Shown here piece after piece: positions 33,193 to 42,927 of a DNA stretch of 64,000 nucleotides. The notes under the pieces are model-generated. The model searched no databases and was not told the origin of the DNA. It was given only the letters and a program-made list of their open reading frames with translations. The stretch comes from Veillonella sp. VA137 (GTDB taxonomy: Bacteria > Bacillota > Negativicutes > Veillonellales > Veillonellaceae): NCBI RefSeq assembly GCF_003992015.1, contig NZ_RQVK01000001.1, positions 186,001-250,000 of the forward strand, read 5' to 3'. Numbering within the stretch: the first letter of the stretch is position 1; every line of letters starts with the position of its first letter. The position numbers were made by a program, and so were the translations under genes.

Positions 33193-34602
33193 CTATCCGA
33201 TAGAACCTTCAAGTTCTAAGGTAATTAAATTATTCATTTCTACCGCGTATTCTAATGGTAATTCTTTAGAAATTGGTTCTACGAAACCACGCACAAGCAT
33301 TGCTCTTGCTTCTTCTTCACTAATACCACGAGTCATTAAGTAGAAAATCGCTTCATCGGAAATACGGCCGATTTTTGCTTCGTGCCCTAAATCGACATTA
33401 TCATTTTCAATAGTAATAGATGGAATGGTATCGGATTGAGACTCTTGGTCTAACATTAAGGACTCACAAGATACTGTCGCTTTAGAATGGTCTGCATTTT
33501 TGCCGATGTTCAAAACACCACGATAAATCGCTGTACCACCACTCTTAGAAATAGATTTAGAGTTAACATTACTTGTTGTATGTGGTGCGGCATGAACAAC
33601 TTTTGCCCCTGTATCTAAATATTGTCCTTCCCCAGCAAATGTAACGCCTGTGAATTCACAATGCGCTCCTTCACCAGCCAAGATACTCATTGGATATAAG
33701 CAAGATACCGCAGATCCGAAGGATCCAGATACCCACTCGATTGTACCATTTTTACCAACTCGACTACGTTTTGTATTCAAGTTGTACATGTTTTTAGACC
33801 AGTTTTCGATAGTAGAATACCGCAAAGTCGCATTATCTTTTACGAATAACTCAACACAACCAGCATGTAAGTTAGCTACATTGTATTTTGGTGCAGAACA
33901 ACCTTCAATAAAGTGTGCTTTCGCGCCTTCTTCTACAATAATCAAAGTATGTTCAAACTGACCTGCGCCTGGTGCATTCAAACGGAAGTAGGACTGCAGT
34001 GGAATATCTACAGTCACTCCTTTTGGTACATACACGAAGGAACCGCCAGACCATACTGCACCATGTAAAGCTGCAAATTTATGATCTGTAGGTGGCACTA
34101 ATGTCATGAAATATTGTTTTACAATATCCTCATGTTCGTGTAGTGCTGTCTGCATATCAGTATACACAACGCCTTGACGAATCAAGTCTTCTTGAATACT
34201 ATGATATACAACCTCAGAGTCATATTGAGCGCCTACACCAGCCAAAGAAGTTTTTTCAGCTTCTTGGATACCAAGACGGTCAAATGTCTCTTTAATATCA
34301 TCTGGAACTTCGTTCCAGTCTTCTTTCATATCAATTTTAGGTTTTACATAAGTAACGATATCTGCCATATTCAAGGCACTAATATCTGGTACCCAATTAG
34401 GAACATCTAATTGATTGTAAATTTCAAGAGATTTTAAACGGAAATCTAACATCCATTGTGGTTCATTTTTGTTAGCCCACATTTCACGAATGATATCTTC
34501 TGTTAAACCAGCTTCTGATTTATAGGAGAATTCAAATTCATTACGAATGTCATAGACGCCGCGATCCATCTCCTCAATTTGAGTTTTCTTTCTCGCTTCC
34601 AT
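33193..34602 (-). CDS. sufB: Fe-S cluster scaffold protein SufB
   Basis: Main scaffold on which the nascent Fe-S cluster forms, working with SufC and SufD. The 469-residue protein shows the SufB signatures DLIRQGVVYTDMQTALHEHE, PTDHKFAALHGAVWSGGSFVYVPKGVTVDIPLQSYFR, EGCSAPKYNVANLHAGCVELFV, and SDTIPSITIENDNVDLGHEAKIG with the conserved C-terminal cluster-binding region. It follows sufC by 9 bp. Confidence 0.96.
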   Translation of the reverse strand: MEARKKTQIEEMDRGVYDIRNEFEFSYKSEAGLTEDIIREMWANKNEPQWMLDFRLKSLEIYNQLDVPNWVPDISALNMADIVTYVKPKIDMKEDWNEVPDDIKETFDRLGIQEAEKTSLAGVGAQYDSEVVYHSIQEDLIRQGVVYTDMQTALHEHEDIVKQYFMTLVPPTDHKFAALHGAVWSGGSFVYVPKGVTVDIPLQSYFRLNAPGAGQFEHTLIIVEEGAKAHFIEGCSAPKYNVANLHAGCVELFVKDNATLRYSTIENWSKNMYNLNTKRSRVGKNGTIEWVSGSFGSAVSCLYPMSILAGEGAHCEFTGVTFAGEGQYLDTGAKVVHAAPHTTSNVNSKSISKSGGTAIYRGVLNIGKNADHSKATVSCESLMLDQESQSDTIPSITIENDNVDLGHEAKIGRISDEAIFYLMTRGISEEEARAMLVRGFVEPISKELPLEYAVEMNNLITLELEGSIG

Positions 34603-34611
34603 GAAATCCTC

Positions 34612-35355
34612 CTATACTAAATTTTTATATGCGTCGTAGCCTTTTTCTTCGATTTCACGAACGAGTTCAGGGCCACCAGTTTTTACAATACGGCCATCGA
34701 TTAAGATGTGTACATAGTTTGGATTTAATTTTTGAAGAATTTGATTATGGTGAGTGATGATTAGCACCGCATTCTCTTCATTATGGAAACGGTTTACACC
34801 TTCAGATACGATACGAACAGCATCTACGTCAAGACCGGAATCAGTTTCATCAAGGATAGCCAATTTAGGATTTAAAATAGACATTTGAAGAATTTCATTT
34901 TTCTTTCTTTCACCACCAGAGAAACCTTCGTTCACATAACGGTTAGCGTAAGAAGTATCGAAAGATAATTCTTCCATTTTCGCTTTCAATTCTTTTTTAA
35001 AAGCTAAAGCACGTACGTTTTCACCAGTAATTGTGTTTTTAGCTGTACGGATGAAGTTTTCTACTGTAATACCAGGTACGGAAATTGGATGTTGGAAAGA
35101 CATGAAAATACCTTTTTTCGCACGATCGTTTACAGCTTCTTCAGTGATATTTTCACCATCAAATACGATGGAGCCTTCTGTTACTTCATAAGCAGGGTTG
35201 CCCATGATTACATTGGCCAATGTAGATTTACCAGCACCGTTTGTGCCCATTACTACATGGATTTCACCTTTATTAATTGTTAAATTGATGCCTTTTAAGA
35301 TTTCTTTCTCTTCAATAGAGGCACGCACATTGTCTACGCGAAGTAATTCTGCCAC
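34612..35355 (-). CDS. sufC: Fe-S cluster assembly ATPase SufC
   Basis: ABC-type ATPase that drives conformational change of SufBD. It has Walker A GTNGAGKST, Q-loop MSFQHPISVPGI, signature FSGGERKKNEILQM and Walker B LAILDETDSGLDVD, all standard for SufC. I place the start at the GTG at 35355, eight bases after AAGGAG, giving MAELLRVDNVRASIEEKE and 247 residues; the in-frame GTG three codons earlier overlaps the ribosome site. First gene of the suf operon, behind a leader with a possible attenuator. Confidence 0.94.
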   Translation of the reverse strand: MAELLRVDNVRASIEEKEILKGINLTINKGEIHVVMGTNGAGKSTLANVIMGNPAYEVTEGSIVFDGENITEEAVNDRAKKGIFMSFQHPISVPGITVENFIRTAKNTITGENVRALAFKKELKAKMEELSFDTSYANRYVNEGFSGGERKKNEILQMSILNPKLAILDETDSGLDVDAVRIVSEGVNRFHNEENAVLIITHHNQILQKLNPNYVHILIDGRIVKTGGPELVREIEEKGYDAYKNLV

Positions 35356-35431
35356 GTATGTCACTCCTTATCAAATAAGCTACTATATACAAAAGAAGAC
35401 TCGTTAGGTCTTAGCATATGTTGAATACCGT

Positions 35432-35496
35432 AAAAAAACGGATTCCACCAAAGTGTAATCCGCTGTTATATTCATAGCATGAGAACGCCACTTTGG
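35432..35496 (-). promoter_or_regulatory. Candidate transcription attenuator in the suf leader
   Basis: On the reverse strand a terminator-like hairpin (CGGATT, 12-base loop, AATCCG, then seven T) lies about 80 bases before sufC. Its loop contains CACTTTGG, which is perfectly complementary to CCAAAGTG (35489-35496) located about 35 bases upstream in the same leader. Pairing of these two 8-mers would pull the loop into an alternative structure, so terminator and antiterminator forms may compete. I recognise no known riboswitch or T-box. Confidence 0.45.
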
Positions 35497-35528
35497 CTTA
35501 AATCTAATTTAGTAAATATACTATTTAT

Positions 35529-35557
35529 ATTATACTGTGTATAGACTCGAACCGCAA
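35529..35557 (-). promoter_or_regulatory. Predicted promoter of the suf operon
   Basis: On the reverse strand TATAAT (35529-35534) lies 17 bp after TTGCGG (35552-35557). The -10 is consensus and the -35 is weak. Transcription would start near 35522, giving a leader of about 165 nt that includes the attenuator-like hairpin. Confidence 0.5.
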
Positions 35558-35964
35558 GGTAATTTCTACTATTTTACTATGATTTTAATGATATATTAAC
35601 ATACCATCTATTCATTTATAGCATATTGAAATTTTAATTCTCTACCAAGAGACTCAACAATGTTTATTATACCGAACTTTCTCAATATTGTAAATGCTAT
35701 TCCCATATTTTTTTAGGGATATAAAGCATTTTACTCTCTCTAGATAACTACACTCGATTTTTATAAATATAGTCTTGCAATTTTATCCTTCACGATTGTA
35801 TACCAAGTCTAACAGATTGCCCTTCACGATTGGATGCTAATTATATATAAATAGACATATACTTTATTTCTCTGAGATGTATAACAATGTCTCAGAAGTA
35901 ACTAAAGCATATGTCTATATTAGCCTAAATAACGATCGTAAGGGACGACCCTATACATTTCTAC
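35540..35964. other. Intergenic DNA between suf and lysA
   Basis: AT-rich with no credible gene. It holds a 68-bp imperfect hairpin near lysA (35851-35918) and a 12-bp direct repeat CCTTCACGATTG at 35787-35798 and 35821-35832. Nothing else stands out. Confidence 0.5.
35851..35918 (-). terminator. Long imperfect hairpin after lysA, probable terminator
   Basis: Arms of about 28 bases begin ATAGACATAT and end ATATGTCTAT, with an inner perfect CTGAGA / TCTCAG stem. On the reverse strand it is followed by TTTATATATAATT, a poor U-run. It lies 47 bp after the lysA stop. Confidence 0.5.
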
Positions 35965-37218
35965 TTATAAATTAGAAAAATCTAATGTAGCAAAATAATC
36001 GTCTAGTGTTTCTGCTCGACGAATTTGTGTGACACTGCCATCTTCATGTAATAATAGCTCTGCAGAGCGCAATTTACCATTGTAATTGAAGCCCATAGCA
36101 TGACCATGTGCACCAGCATCATGAATCACAATACGATCGCCCATGTCAATTTTTGGTAATTGACGATCGACGGCAAATTTATCGTTATTTTCACATAAAG
36201 ATCCAGTTACATCATAAGTCATAGTCGCTGGTTCATTCTCTTTACCCATCACAGTAATATGATGATATGAGCCATACAAAGCTGGACGCATCAAGTTAGC
36301 CATACATGCATCTAAACCAATGTAATGTTTATAAATATCTTTTTTATGAATAGCCGTAGCTACTAAGTAACCATACGGCCCAGTAACCATACGACCACAT
36401 TCATAGGCCAATTGAATTGGGCTATGTCCAGTACCCACGATTAAACGATCGTAAGCCTCTTTCACACCTGCACTTAACACTTTGTAATCTACTGGTGTTT
36501 GTTCAGGTTTATAAGCTACCCCAATACCACCACCAAGGTCAATAAAAGATACTTCTACACCAGTTTGTTCTTTTACGCGTAATGCTAGGTTAAACATTAA
36601 TTCAGCTGTACCTACTAAACCATCGATGTCTAATTCATTAGACACTACCATTGTATGCAAACCGAAGTTAGTAATACCTTTACCTTTTAAGTAGTTAATA
36701 GCTTCCATGATTTGTACTTCCGTCATGCCATATTTTGCTTCTTCTGGAAGACCGATAATTGTATTACCGCCTTCTTTTAAAGAGCCTGGGTTGTAACGGA
36801 AACAGAAACGATTTGGTAACTCACCATGTTGTTCCAAATAGGCAATATGCGTAATATCATCTAGGTTAATAATCGCACCCAAATCCATCGCTTTTTTGTA
36901 TTCTTCATATGGCGTATCATTGGAGGAGAACATAATATTATCTCCAATAATGCCTACTTTTTCACTCAAAATTAGTTCTGCCATAGAGGAGCAGTCTGCA
37001 CCAATACCGATTTCTTTCATCATTTTCATAATATATGGATTTGGCGTTGCTTTCACAGCAAAATATTGTTTGAAGCCAGGGGCCCAGCTGAACGCATCTA
37101 AAAATGCGCGCATATTATCCATAATGCCCTTCGCATCATAAATATGGAATGGCGTTGGATATTGGGCGATAATCGTTTCTAATTGTTCTTTTGTAAATGG
37201 TGTTGTCTTTGCGTTCAT
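35965..37218 (-). CDS. lysA: Diaminopimelate decarboxylase
   Basis: PLP enzyme for the last step of lysine synthesis, meso-diaminopimelate to L-lysine. The 417-residue alanine-racemase-fold protein has the PLP lysine in KQYFAVKATPNPYIM, SSNDTPYEEYKKAMDLGA, GGGIGVAYKPEQTP, ECGRMVTGPYG, CENNDKF and GAHGHAMGFNYNGKLRSAELLL. The second of two adjacent ATGs (37218) is better spaced from GAGGAG. Family III relatives include lysine/ornithine decarboxylases known from Selenomonas, which make cadaverine for peptidoglycan in this lineage. The CENND and YNG motifs favour LysA, but substrate should be treated as predicted. It has a dedicated promoter with paired palindromes. Confidence 0.85.
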   Translation of the reverse strand: MNAKTTPFTKEQLETIIAQYPTPFHIYDAKGIMDNMRAFLDAFSWAPGFKQYFAVKATPNPYIMKMMKEIGIGADCSSMAELILSEKVGIIGDNIMFSSNDTPYEEYKKAMDLGAIINLDDITHIAYLEQHGELPNRFCFRYNPGSLKEGGNTIIGLPEEAKYGMTEVQIMEAINYLKGKGITNFGLHTMVVSNELDIDGLVGTAELMFNLALRVKEQTGVEVSFIDLGGGIGVAYKPEQTPVDYKVLSAGVKEAYDRLIVGTGHSPIQLAYECGRMVTGPYGYLVATAIHKKDIYKHYIGLDACMANLMRPALYGSYHHITVMGKENEPATMTYDVTGSLCENNDKFAVDRQLPKIDMGDRIVIHDAGAHGHAMGFNYNGKLRSAELLLHEDGSVTQIRRAETLDDYFATLDFSNL

Positions 37219-37427
37219 CATAACTCCTCAATCTATTTGTAATGCACCATGTGACAGCCTCTTTCTGTAACATAGCAATATATTAAATAATAGGCACTCT
37301 TCATGTATTATCTCAATAAGAAGCGACACATTTTCGCCTAAACCTTAACGAAATATACCATTATCTGTGAAAGAAATACATAATACTATGTCATCAATCC
37401 AAAGGTAATCTATGAATACCGTAACGT

Positions 37428-37472
37428 ATTGTAACATACATTCTATAGAATTGTAAAGATTCTATAGAATGT
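37428..37472 (-). promoter_or_regulatory. lysA promoter with duplicated 12-bp palindrome operator
   Basis: On the reverse strand TTTACA (37452-37457) and TACAAT (37428-37433) are 18 bp apart. The palindrome ATTCTATAGAAT occurs twice: at 37440-37451, inside the spacer, and at 37459-37470, just upstream of the -35, with centres 19 bp apart. The pair also forms a 14-base inverted repeat. This is a textbook repressor-site layout. The leader to lysA is about 200 nt and I could not fit a lysine riboswitch to it. Confidence 0.55.
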
Positions 37473-37866
37473 TCCATTTAAAAAGAACCGTATTCGATAT
37501 ACCATATACAATTTAGCTATTTCAAGCACTTGTATCTCCTATTACCACTAAACATGAAAACTAATACCTAGTACCACGCCCCTTGAGAAATGCTATTTCG
37601 CGTAGTAATCTCATAACAAGATATATTGCACTGAAACAGCAAACATAAAAAGAGCACGGCGTGCCCTCGAACAACCAGTATAAACTCCCCAAGGAATGCA
37701 GTTACGAGTATTAGACTTGTGGTGCTACTGCATATACTACAAAACCCAAAAGACCGCAATATACCTCCGAAGAAACATTATGAAATACCATTTCTGAAGA
37801 GGTCTATTACGGTCTTTCTTCCCACTGTATTAAGTAAGAACGCCACAGACTACATAGCGAATCAAG
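37473..37866. other. Intergenic DNA upstream of lysA, including a partial copy of the katA-type repeat
   Basis: No gene is evident. The part at about 37637-37740 resembles one 91-bp unit of the array at 38452-38805 (ACATAAAAAGAG ... AATGCAGTTACG ... TTAGACTTGTGGTG), and the part at 37750-37866 is the doxX terminator region. Confidence 0.5.
37748..37829 (-). terminator. Terminator of doxX (same repeat family as the katA terminator)
   Basis: Arms AAAGACCG(C)AATA and TATTACGGTCTTT enclose an inner hairpin, GAAATGGTATTTC on the reverse strand. Sequence and flanks closely parallel the katA terminator 1 kb away. Confidence 0.75.
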
Positions 37867-38286
37867 TTACTTCCCAAATAAAGACGCATCTACACTATAT
37901 CGTCCACCACCCATAAAGAATATAGCCAGTGCAGCAAATCCCATTTGTGACGGATAGTCCCAAGCAAAAAATCCTGCATCTACATGAAGAAGAGTAGCCG
38001 TAAATAAAACTCCAGCCAACAATAAGGATCCTAGTCGAGTAAATAATCCAAATGCAACCAAAATACCACCTAAGAACTCGCAAATCGCAGCCATCGCACC
38101 AAAAAATTCGAAATATCCAGGTACTCCTAAGGCTGCCAACATAGCACCGACCTTATATAACCCAGATGCACCGCCTAAAAACTTCAAATATCCATGATAG
38201 GCCATAGAGATTCCTAGAGCTAATCTCAACACTAATATACCAAAGTTAACATACGTAGGTTTACCACGCAATAAAAAATGAACCAT
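37867..38286 (-). CDS. DoxX-family membrane protein
   Basis: Small inner-membrane protein of 139 residues with four predicted helices (FGILVLRLALGISMAYHG, LAALGVPGYFEFFGAMAAICEFLGGILVAFGLF, LLLAGVLFTATLLHVD, QMGFAALAIFFMGGG). The LRLALGISMAYHGYLKFLGG start and GRYSVDASL end are typical of the DoxX/YphA group. Its function is not settled; some relatives act with peroxide or thiol stress enzymes, which fits its position next to katA, though it has its own gap and terminator. A weak extended -10 (TGGTATACT, hexamer 38341-38346) precedes it. Confidence 0.85.
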   Translation of the reverse strand: MVHFLLRGKPTYVNFGILVLRLALGISMAYHGYLKFLGGASGLYKVGAMLAALGVPGYFEFFGAMAAICEFLGGILVAFGLFTRLGSLLLAGVLFTATLLHVDAGFFAWDYPSQMGFAALAIFFMGGGRYSVDASLFGK

Positions 38287-38451
38287 AATTATATCCTTTC
38301 CTAAATAAATCTTCCTACAATTAATTAACTAATATACATAAGTATACCATAACATCCTACCACCCACCTAAATACATATCTATTCATAATTCTACATCTT
38401 ATATCATAGTAATAATAGATTATTATAATTGCCACATATTCTATAACCCGC
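38287..38451. other. AT-rich spacer before doxX
   Basis: It contains only the possible doxX -10 box; I see no gene. Confidence 0.4.
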
Positions 38452-38805
38452 CTTTGAAAGCAGATATGCATAGTGTTCTATGACCTTCCCTTCACCTAAA
38501 TCATGCTAACACAAAAAGACTGTAACATGTTCCCAACCCCTCCTTTGAACGCACTTACACGTAGAAGTCTATGACGCTCCTTCCATCCAAATCATACTAA
38601 CACAAAAAGACCTCAACATGTACCCGCCCCCTCCTTTAAACGCAGTTACGCATAGCAGCCTATGACATTCCCTTTGCCAAAATAATACCAACACAAAAAG
38701 AGTGCGACATGTTCCTAAATCTATCTTTGAACGCAGTTGTGCGTAAAAGTTTATGTTGTTCCCTCTGATGATAATACAAAAAGACCGCAACATGTTCCGC
38801 AGCAA
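38452..38805 (-). repeat. Degenerate tandem array, four units of 91 bp, downstream of katA
   Basis: The phrase CTTTGAA (CTTTAAA in one unit) recurs at 38452, 38543, 38634 and 38725, exactly 91 bp apart, and ACACAAAAAGA recurs at 38509, 38600 and 38691 with a shortened fourth copy near 38774. Each unit also carries a CGCAGTTACGCATAG-like segment and CTATGAC-TTCC. On the reverse strand each unit reads GGAACATGT, then GTCTTTTTGT, the same sequence as the right arm and T-run of the katA terminator, so the array looks like repeated terminator tails. No coding potential is evident. Confidence 0.85.
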
Positions 38806-38854
38806 ACATCATGAAATGCAGTTTGCGAGGAAATATGTTGCGGTCTGTCTTTAT
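38779..38854 (-). terminator. Terminator of katA, first member of the repeat array
   Basis: Arms AAAAAGACCGCAACAT and ATGTTGCGGTCTGTCTTT, with an inner GCAAAC/GTTTGC stem, form a long hairpin. On the reverse strand TTTTTGT follows. It lies about 45 bp after the katA stop and merges into the 91-bp repeats. Confidence 0.8.
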
Positions 38855-38898
38855 ACTATTTTCAAAGGAACGCCATAGACTGAATAGCGCTGCAAGTG

Positions 38899-40368
38899 TT
38901 ACCCGATGTCAGCAGGTGTAGAGAAATCTACTGTAATACCCAATGCTTTCGCTACGCCTTCACCATATGCAGGGTCACATGCATAGCAATGTTTTGCATG
39001 GCGTTCTTGGATAAACAATGGAACTCCTGCCATATTGTTAGCAGTATTTTTGAACAATACTTCTTGTTGTTCTGGAGTCATGAGACGGAACAATTTACCA
39101 GGTTGTGTGTAGTAATCGGAATCATCTTCACGGAAGTCGTATTGGTATGCTTTACCAGATACGTCATATCCTGGATCTTTGTATTGCGGTTGGTTAGCCC
39201 ATTGGCCAAAGCTATTTGGAGCATATCCAATAGTAGAGCCATGGTTGCCATCTACACGACCTTGTCCATCACGATGGTAAGAATTGAATGGGCATTTAGG
39301 CGCATTCACAGGAATGGATGGATAGTTTGTGCCTAAGCGGTAGCGTTGTGCATCAGCGTAGGAGAACAAACGACCTTGTAACATGCGGTCAGGGCTGAAT
39401 CCAATACCAGGGATAATTGTGGATGGAGCAAATGCTGCTTGTTCTACATCTTGGAAGTAGTTTTCTGGGTTGCGGTTCAATTCCATCACCCCTACTTCGA
39501 TTAATGGGAAGTCTTTTTTGTACCATACTTTTGTAAGGTCAAATGGATTGTATGGAAGGGCTTCTGCTTGTTCTTCTGTCATCACTTGGATATACAATTT
39601 CCAACGAGGGAAATCACCTTTTGCGATCGCGTCGAACAAGTCACGTTGTGCACTTTCACGGTCGTTCGCAATAATAGCAGATGCTTCTTCTTCTGTTAAG
39701 TTTTTAATTGATTGTTGGCAAACCCAGTGGAATTTTACCCATACGCGTTCGTCGTTTGCATTGATTAAGCTATATGTGTGGGAACCGAAACCATGCATAT
39801 GACGATAGCCATCAGGAATACCACGGTCACTCATGACGATTGTAATTTGGTGCATTGCTTCAGGCAAGCTAGTCCAGAAATCCCAGTTAGCAGTAGCGTC
39901 ACGCAAGTTAGTTTCAGGATTACGTTTTACCGCACGGTTCAAGTCAGGGAATTGCAACGGATCACGGATGAAGAATACTGGTGTATTGTTGCCTACTAAA
40001 TCCCAGTTGCCTTCTTCTGTATACATTTTTACAGCAAAACCACGGATATCACGTTCCGCATCAGCCGCACCACGTTCACCAGCTACTGTGGAGAAACGTA
40101 CAAACAAATCAGTTTGTTTACCTACTTCAGAGAATACTTTCGCTTTTGTATATTTTGTAATGTCATTTGTTACTGTGAAAGTACCAAATGCGCCAGATCC
40201 TTTCGCATGCATACGGCGTTCAGGAATCACTTCACGAGCAAAGTGGCCTAATTTTTCCATCAACCACACGTCTTGCATCAATACAGGACCACGTTTTCCA
40301 GCTGTAGCGCTGTTGTTATTGTCCGGCACCGGAGCGCCAAAGGCTGTTGTCAATTTTTCTTCTTTCAT
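38899..40368 (-). CDS. katA: Catalase (monofunctional, haem, small-subunit type)
   Basis: Cytosolic haem enzyme that disproportionates hydrogen peroxide. From the ATG at 40368 (AAAGGAG upstream) it has 489 residues, normal for clade 3 catalases. Motifs: catalytic His in [33 protein letters not shown], catalytic Asn in [18 protein letters not shown], and the haem ligand Tyr in [15 protein letters not shown] consensus promoter with a perfect palindrome just downstream points to peroxide-responsive repression. A catalase in an otherwise anaerobic gene set implies exposure to oxygen or to peroxide from neighbours. Confidence 0.97.
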   Translation of the reverse strand: MKEEKLTTAFGAPVPDNNNSATAGKRGPVLMQDVWLMEKLGHFAREVIPERRMHAKGSGAFGTFTVTNDITKYTKAKVFSEVGKQTDLFVRFSTVAGERGAADAERDIRGFAVKMYTEEGNWDLVGNNTPVFFIRDPLQFPDLNRAVKRNPETNLRDATANWDFWTSLPEAMHQITIVMSDRGIPDGYRHMHGFGSHTYSLINANDERVWVKFHWVCQQSIKNLTEEEASAIIANDRESAQRDLFDAIAKGDFPRWKLYIQVMTEEQAEALPYNPFDLTKVWYKKDFPLIEVGVMELNRNPENYFQDVEQAAFAPSTIIPGIGFSPDRMLQGRLFSYADAQRYRLGTNYPSIPVNAPKCPFNSYHRDGQGRVDGNHGSTIGYAPNSFGQWANQPQYKDPGYDVSGKAYQYDFREDDSDYYTQPGKLFRLMTPEQQEVLFKNTANNMAGVPLFIQERHAKHCYACDPAYGEGVAKALGITVDFSTPADIG

Positions 40369-40425
40369 AACTTTCTCCTTTGTAAACTTATACATATATA
40401 AATAAAATTAAAACCTATATTTTTA

Positions 40426-40448
40426 TAACGGATAATTATTATCCGTTA
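40426..40448. promoter_or_regulatory. PerR/Fur-like operator of katA
   Basis: A perfect 23-bp palindrome (11-base arm TAACGGATAAT, central T, and its complement). The inner 15 bp GGATAATTATTATCC is a 7-1-7 repeat close to the Bacillus PerR box TTATAATNATTATAA. It starts 12 bp after the -10 box, so a bound repressor would block initiation. PerR or another Fur-family regulator is inferred. Confidence 0.65.
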
Positions 40449-40460
40449 ACTTATGGGTTA

Positions 40461-40489
40461 ATTATAGAACTTTTTTTATATATTGTCAA
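40461..40489 (-). promoter_or_regulatory. Consensus promoter of katA
   Basis: On the reverse strand TTGACA (40484-40489) and TATAAT (40461-40466) are exactly 17 bp apart, a full consensus match. Confidence 0.8.
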
Positions 40490-40639
40490 TAATGATTTTC
40501 CATTAATTTTTATTATTCTTCATGTTATAAACTATAACATTATCAAGTTATTAATTATATATTATCCATATATGTATGAAACTATAACTCAGAAAGATAC
40601 CCCAGGCGCTCAAGGGCATTTTTATATTTTCCATATAAC

Positions 40640-40684
40640 AAAAAGGGACTATGAAAGAATAGTCACCTATTCTTTCACAGTCCC
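40640..40684 (-). terminator. Terminator of groESL
   Basis: Long arms (GGGACTATGAAAGAATAG and its near-complement) around a 4-base loop, with TTTTT following on the reverse strand. Confidence 0.9.
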
Positions 40685-40732
40685 CATAGTATTTATTTAG
40701 TCAATACTGCGATCCACGGATGCAATCTTAGA

Positions 40733-42403
<1,671 letters not shown>

Positions 42404-42682
42404 TTATAATACTGCTAAAATATCTTTTTCACTGATAATTAAATGGTCAACACCATCAATTTTGAACTCAGTACCAGCATATTTGGAGAACATAACTGTA
42501 TTGCCCACTTCTACTTCTGGTTTTACACGTTCGCCATTGTCACATAATTTACCAGGACCCACAGCGATAACTGTACCTTCAGATGGACGTTCCTTTGTGG
42601 AAGATGCTAAAAAGATACCACTTTCCGTTTTTGTTTCTACTTCTAATACACGAATAATGACACGATCGCCTAATGGTTTCAT
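42404..42682 (-). CDS. groS: Co-chaperonin GroES
   Basis: Heptameric lid of the GroEL cage, 92 residues from the ATG at 42682, which has GAAGAGG upstream. The sequence MKPLGDRVIIRVLEVE, then GPGKLCDNGERVKPEVEVGNTVMFSKYAGTEFKIDG and the C-terminal ISEKDILAVL, is typical. The mobile loop TKTESGIFLASS is present. First gene of groESL. Confidence 0.97.
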   Translation of the reverse strand: MKPLGDRVIIRVLEVETKTESGIFLASSTKERPSEGTVIAVGPGKLCDNGERVKPEVEVGNTVMFSKYAGTEFKIDGVDHLIISEKDILAVL

Positions 42683-42719
42683 TGTTATACCTCTTCTCTT
42701 ATACACTATAATATCGATG

Positions 42720-42746
42720 TTAGCACTCAAGAGTGGTGAGTGCTAA
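42720..42746. promoter_or_regulatory. CIRCE operator (HrcA site)
   Basis: TTAGCACTC-N9-GAGTGCTAA, an exact match to the CIRCE consensus, in the groESL leader 38 bp before the groS ATG. It is the established binding site of the heat-shock repressor HrcA. Confidence 0.97.
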
Positions 42747-42757
42747 TCACAAGTATT

Positions 42758-42785
42758 ATTATAAATCATTTTTAAATTTTTGCAA
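42758..42785 (-). promoter_or_regulatory. Promoter of groESL
   Basis: On the reverse strand TTGCAA (42780-42785) and TATAAT (42758-42763) are 16 bp apart, directly upstream of CIRCE. Confidence 0.7.
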
Positions 42786-42828
42786 GTCTTTTTTGACTTT
42801 TTGACTAAACACTTTTTCATGGCTAATA

Positions 42829-42927
42829 TTTTACTTCATGGCTGACATAATCTTTTTATAATTTTGCCACATGGGTCATCACAATTTTTTACGATTTTGC
42901 CTCATGGGCTACGATAATCTTCTTACA
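42829..42927 (-). repeat. 33-bp tandem repeat spanning the 3' end of the ANTAR regulator gene
   Basis: Three degenerate 33-bp copies start at 42829, 42862 and 42895. The copy at 42895 encodes the last residues of the regulator (KIIVAHEAKS and stop), and the other two lie after the stop. Seen by aligning CATGGC/CATGGG and TTTTGCC phrases. It looks like local duplication of the gene end. Confidence 0.6.

Larger units (their letters stand above)
40369..40639. other. katA upstream region
   Basis: It holds the katA leader, operator and promoter (40426-40489). The remaining 150 bp is AT-rich and shows nothing else. Confidence 0.5.

Noticed and set aside
35432-35496. T-box element upstream of suf
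   Set aside because: A TGGTGGAA phrase is present, but the T-box core sequence and stem I features are missing, and suf genes are not usual T-box targets.
35787-35832. 12-bp direct repeats CCTTCACGATTG as a CRISPR-like array
   Set aside because: Only two copies, no regular spacers and no cas genes.
37222-37427. Lysine riboswitch in the lysA leader
   Set aside because: The leader is long enough, but the conserved core segments of that riboswitch were not found.
38569-38805. Reverse-strand frame of 78 codons downstream of katA
   Set aside because: It lies wholly within the 91-bp repeats and restates repeat phrases; no ribosome site or domain.
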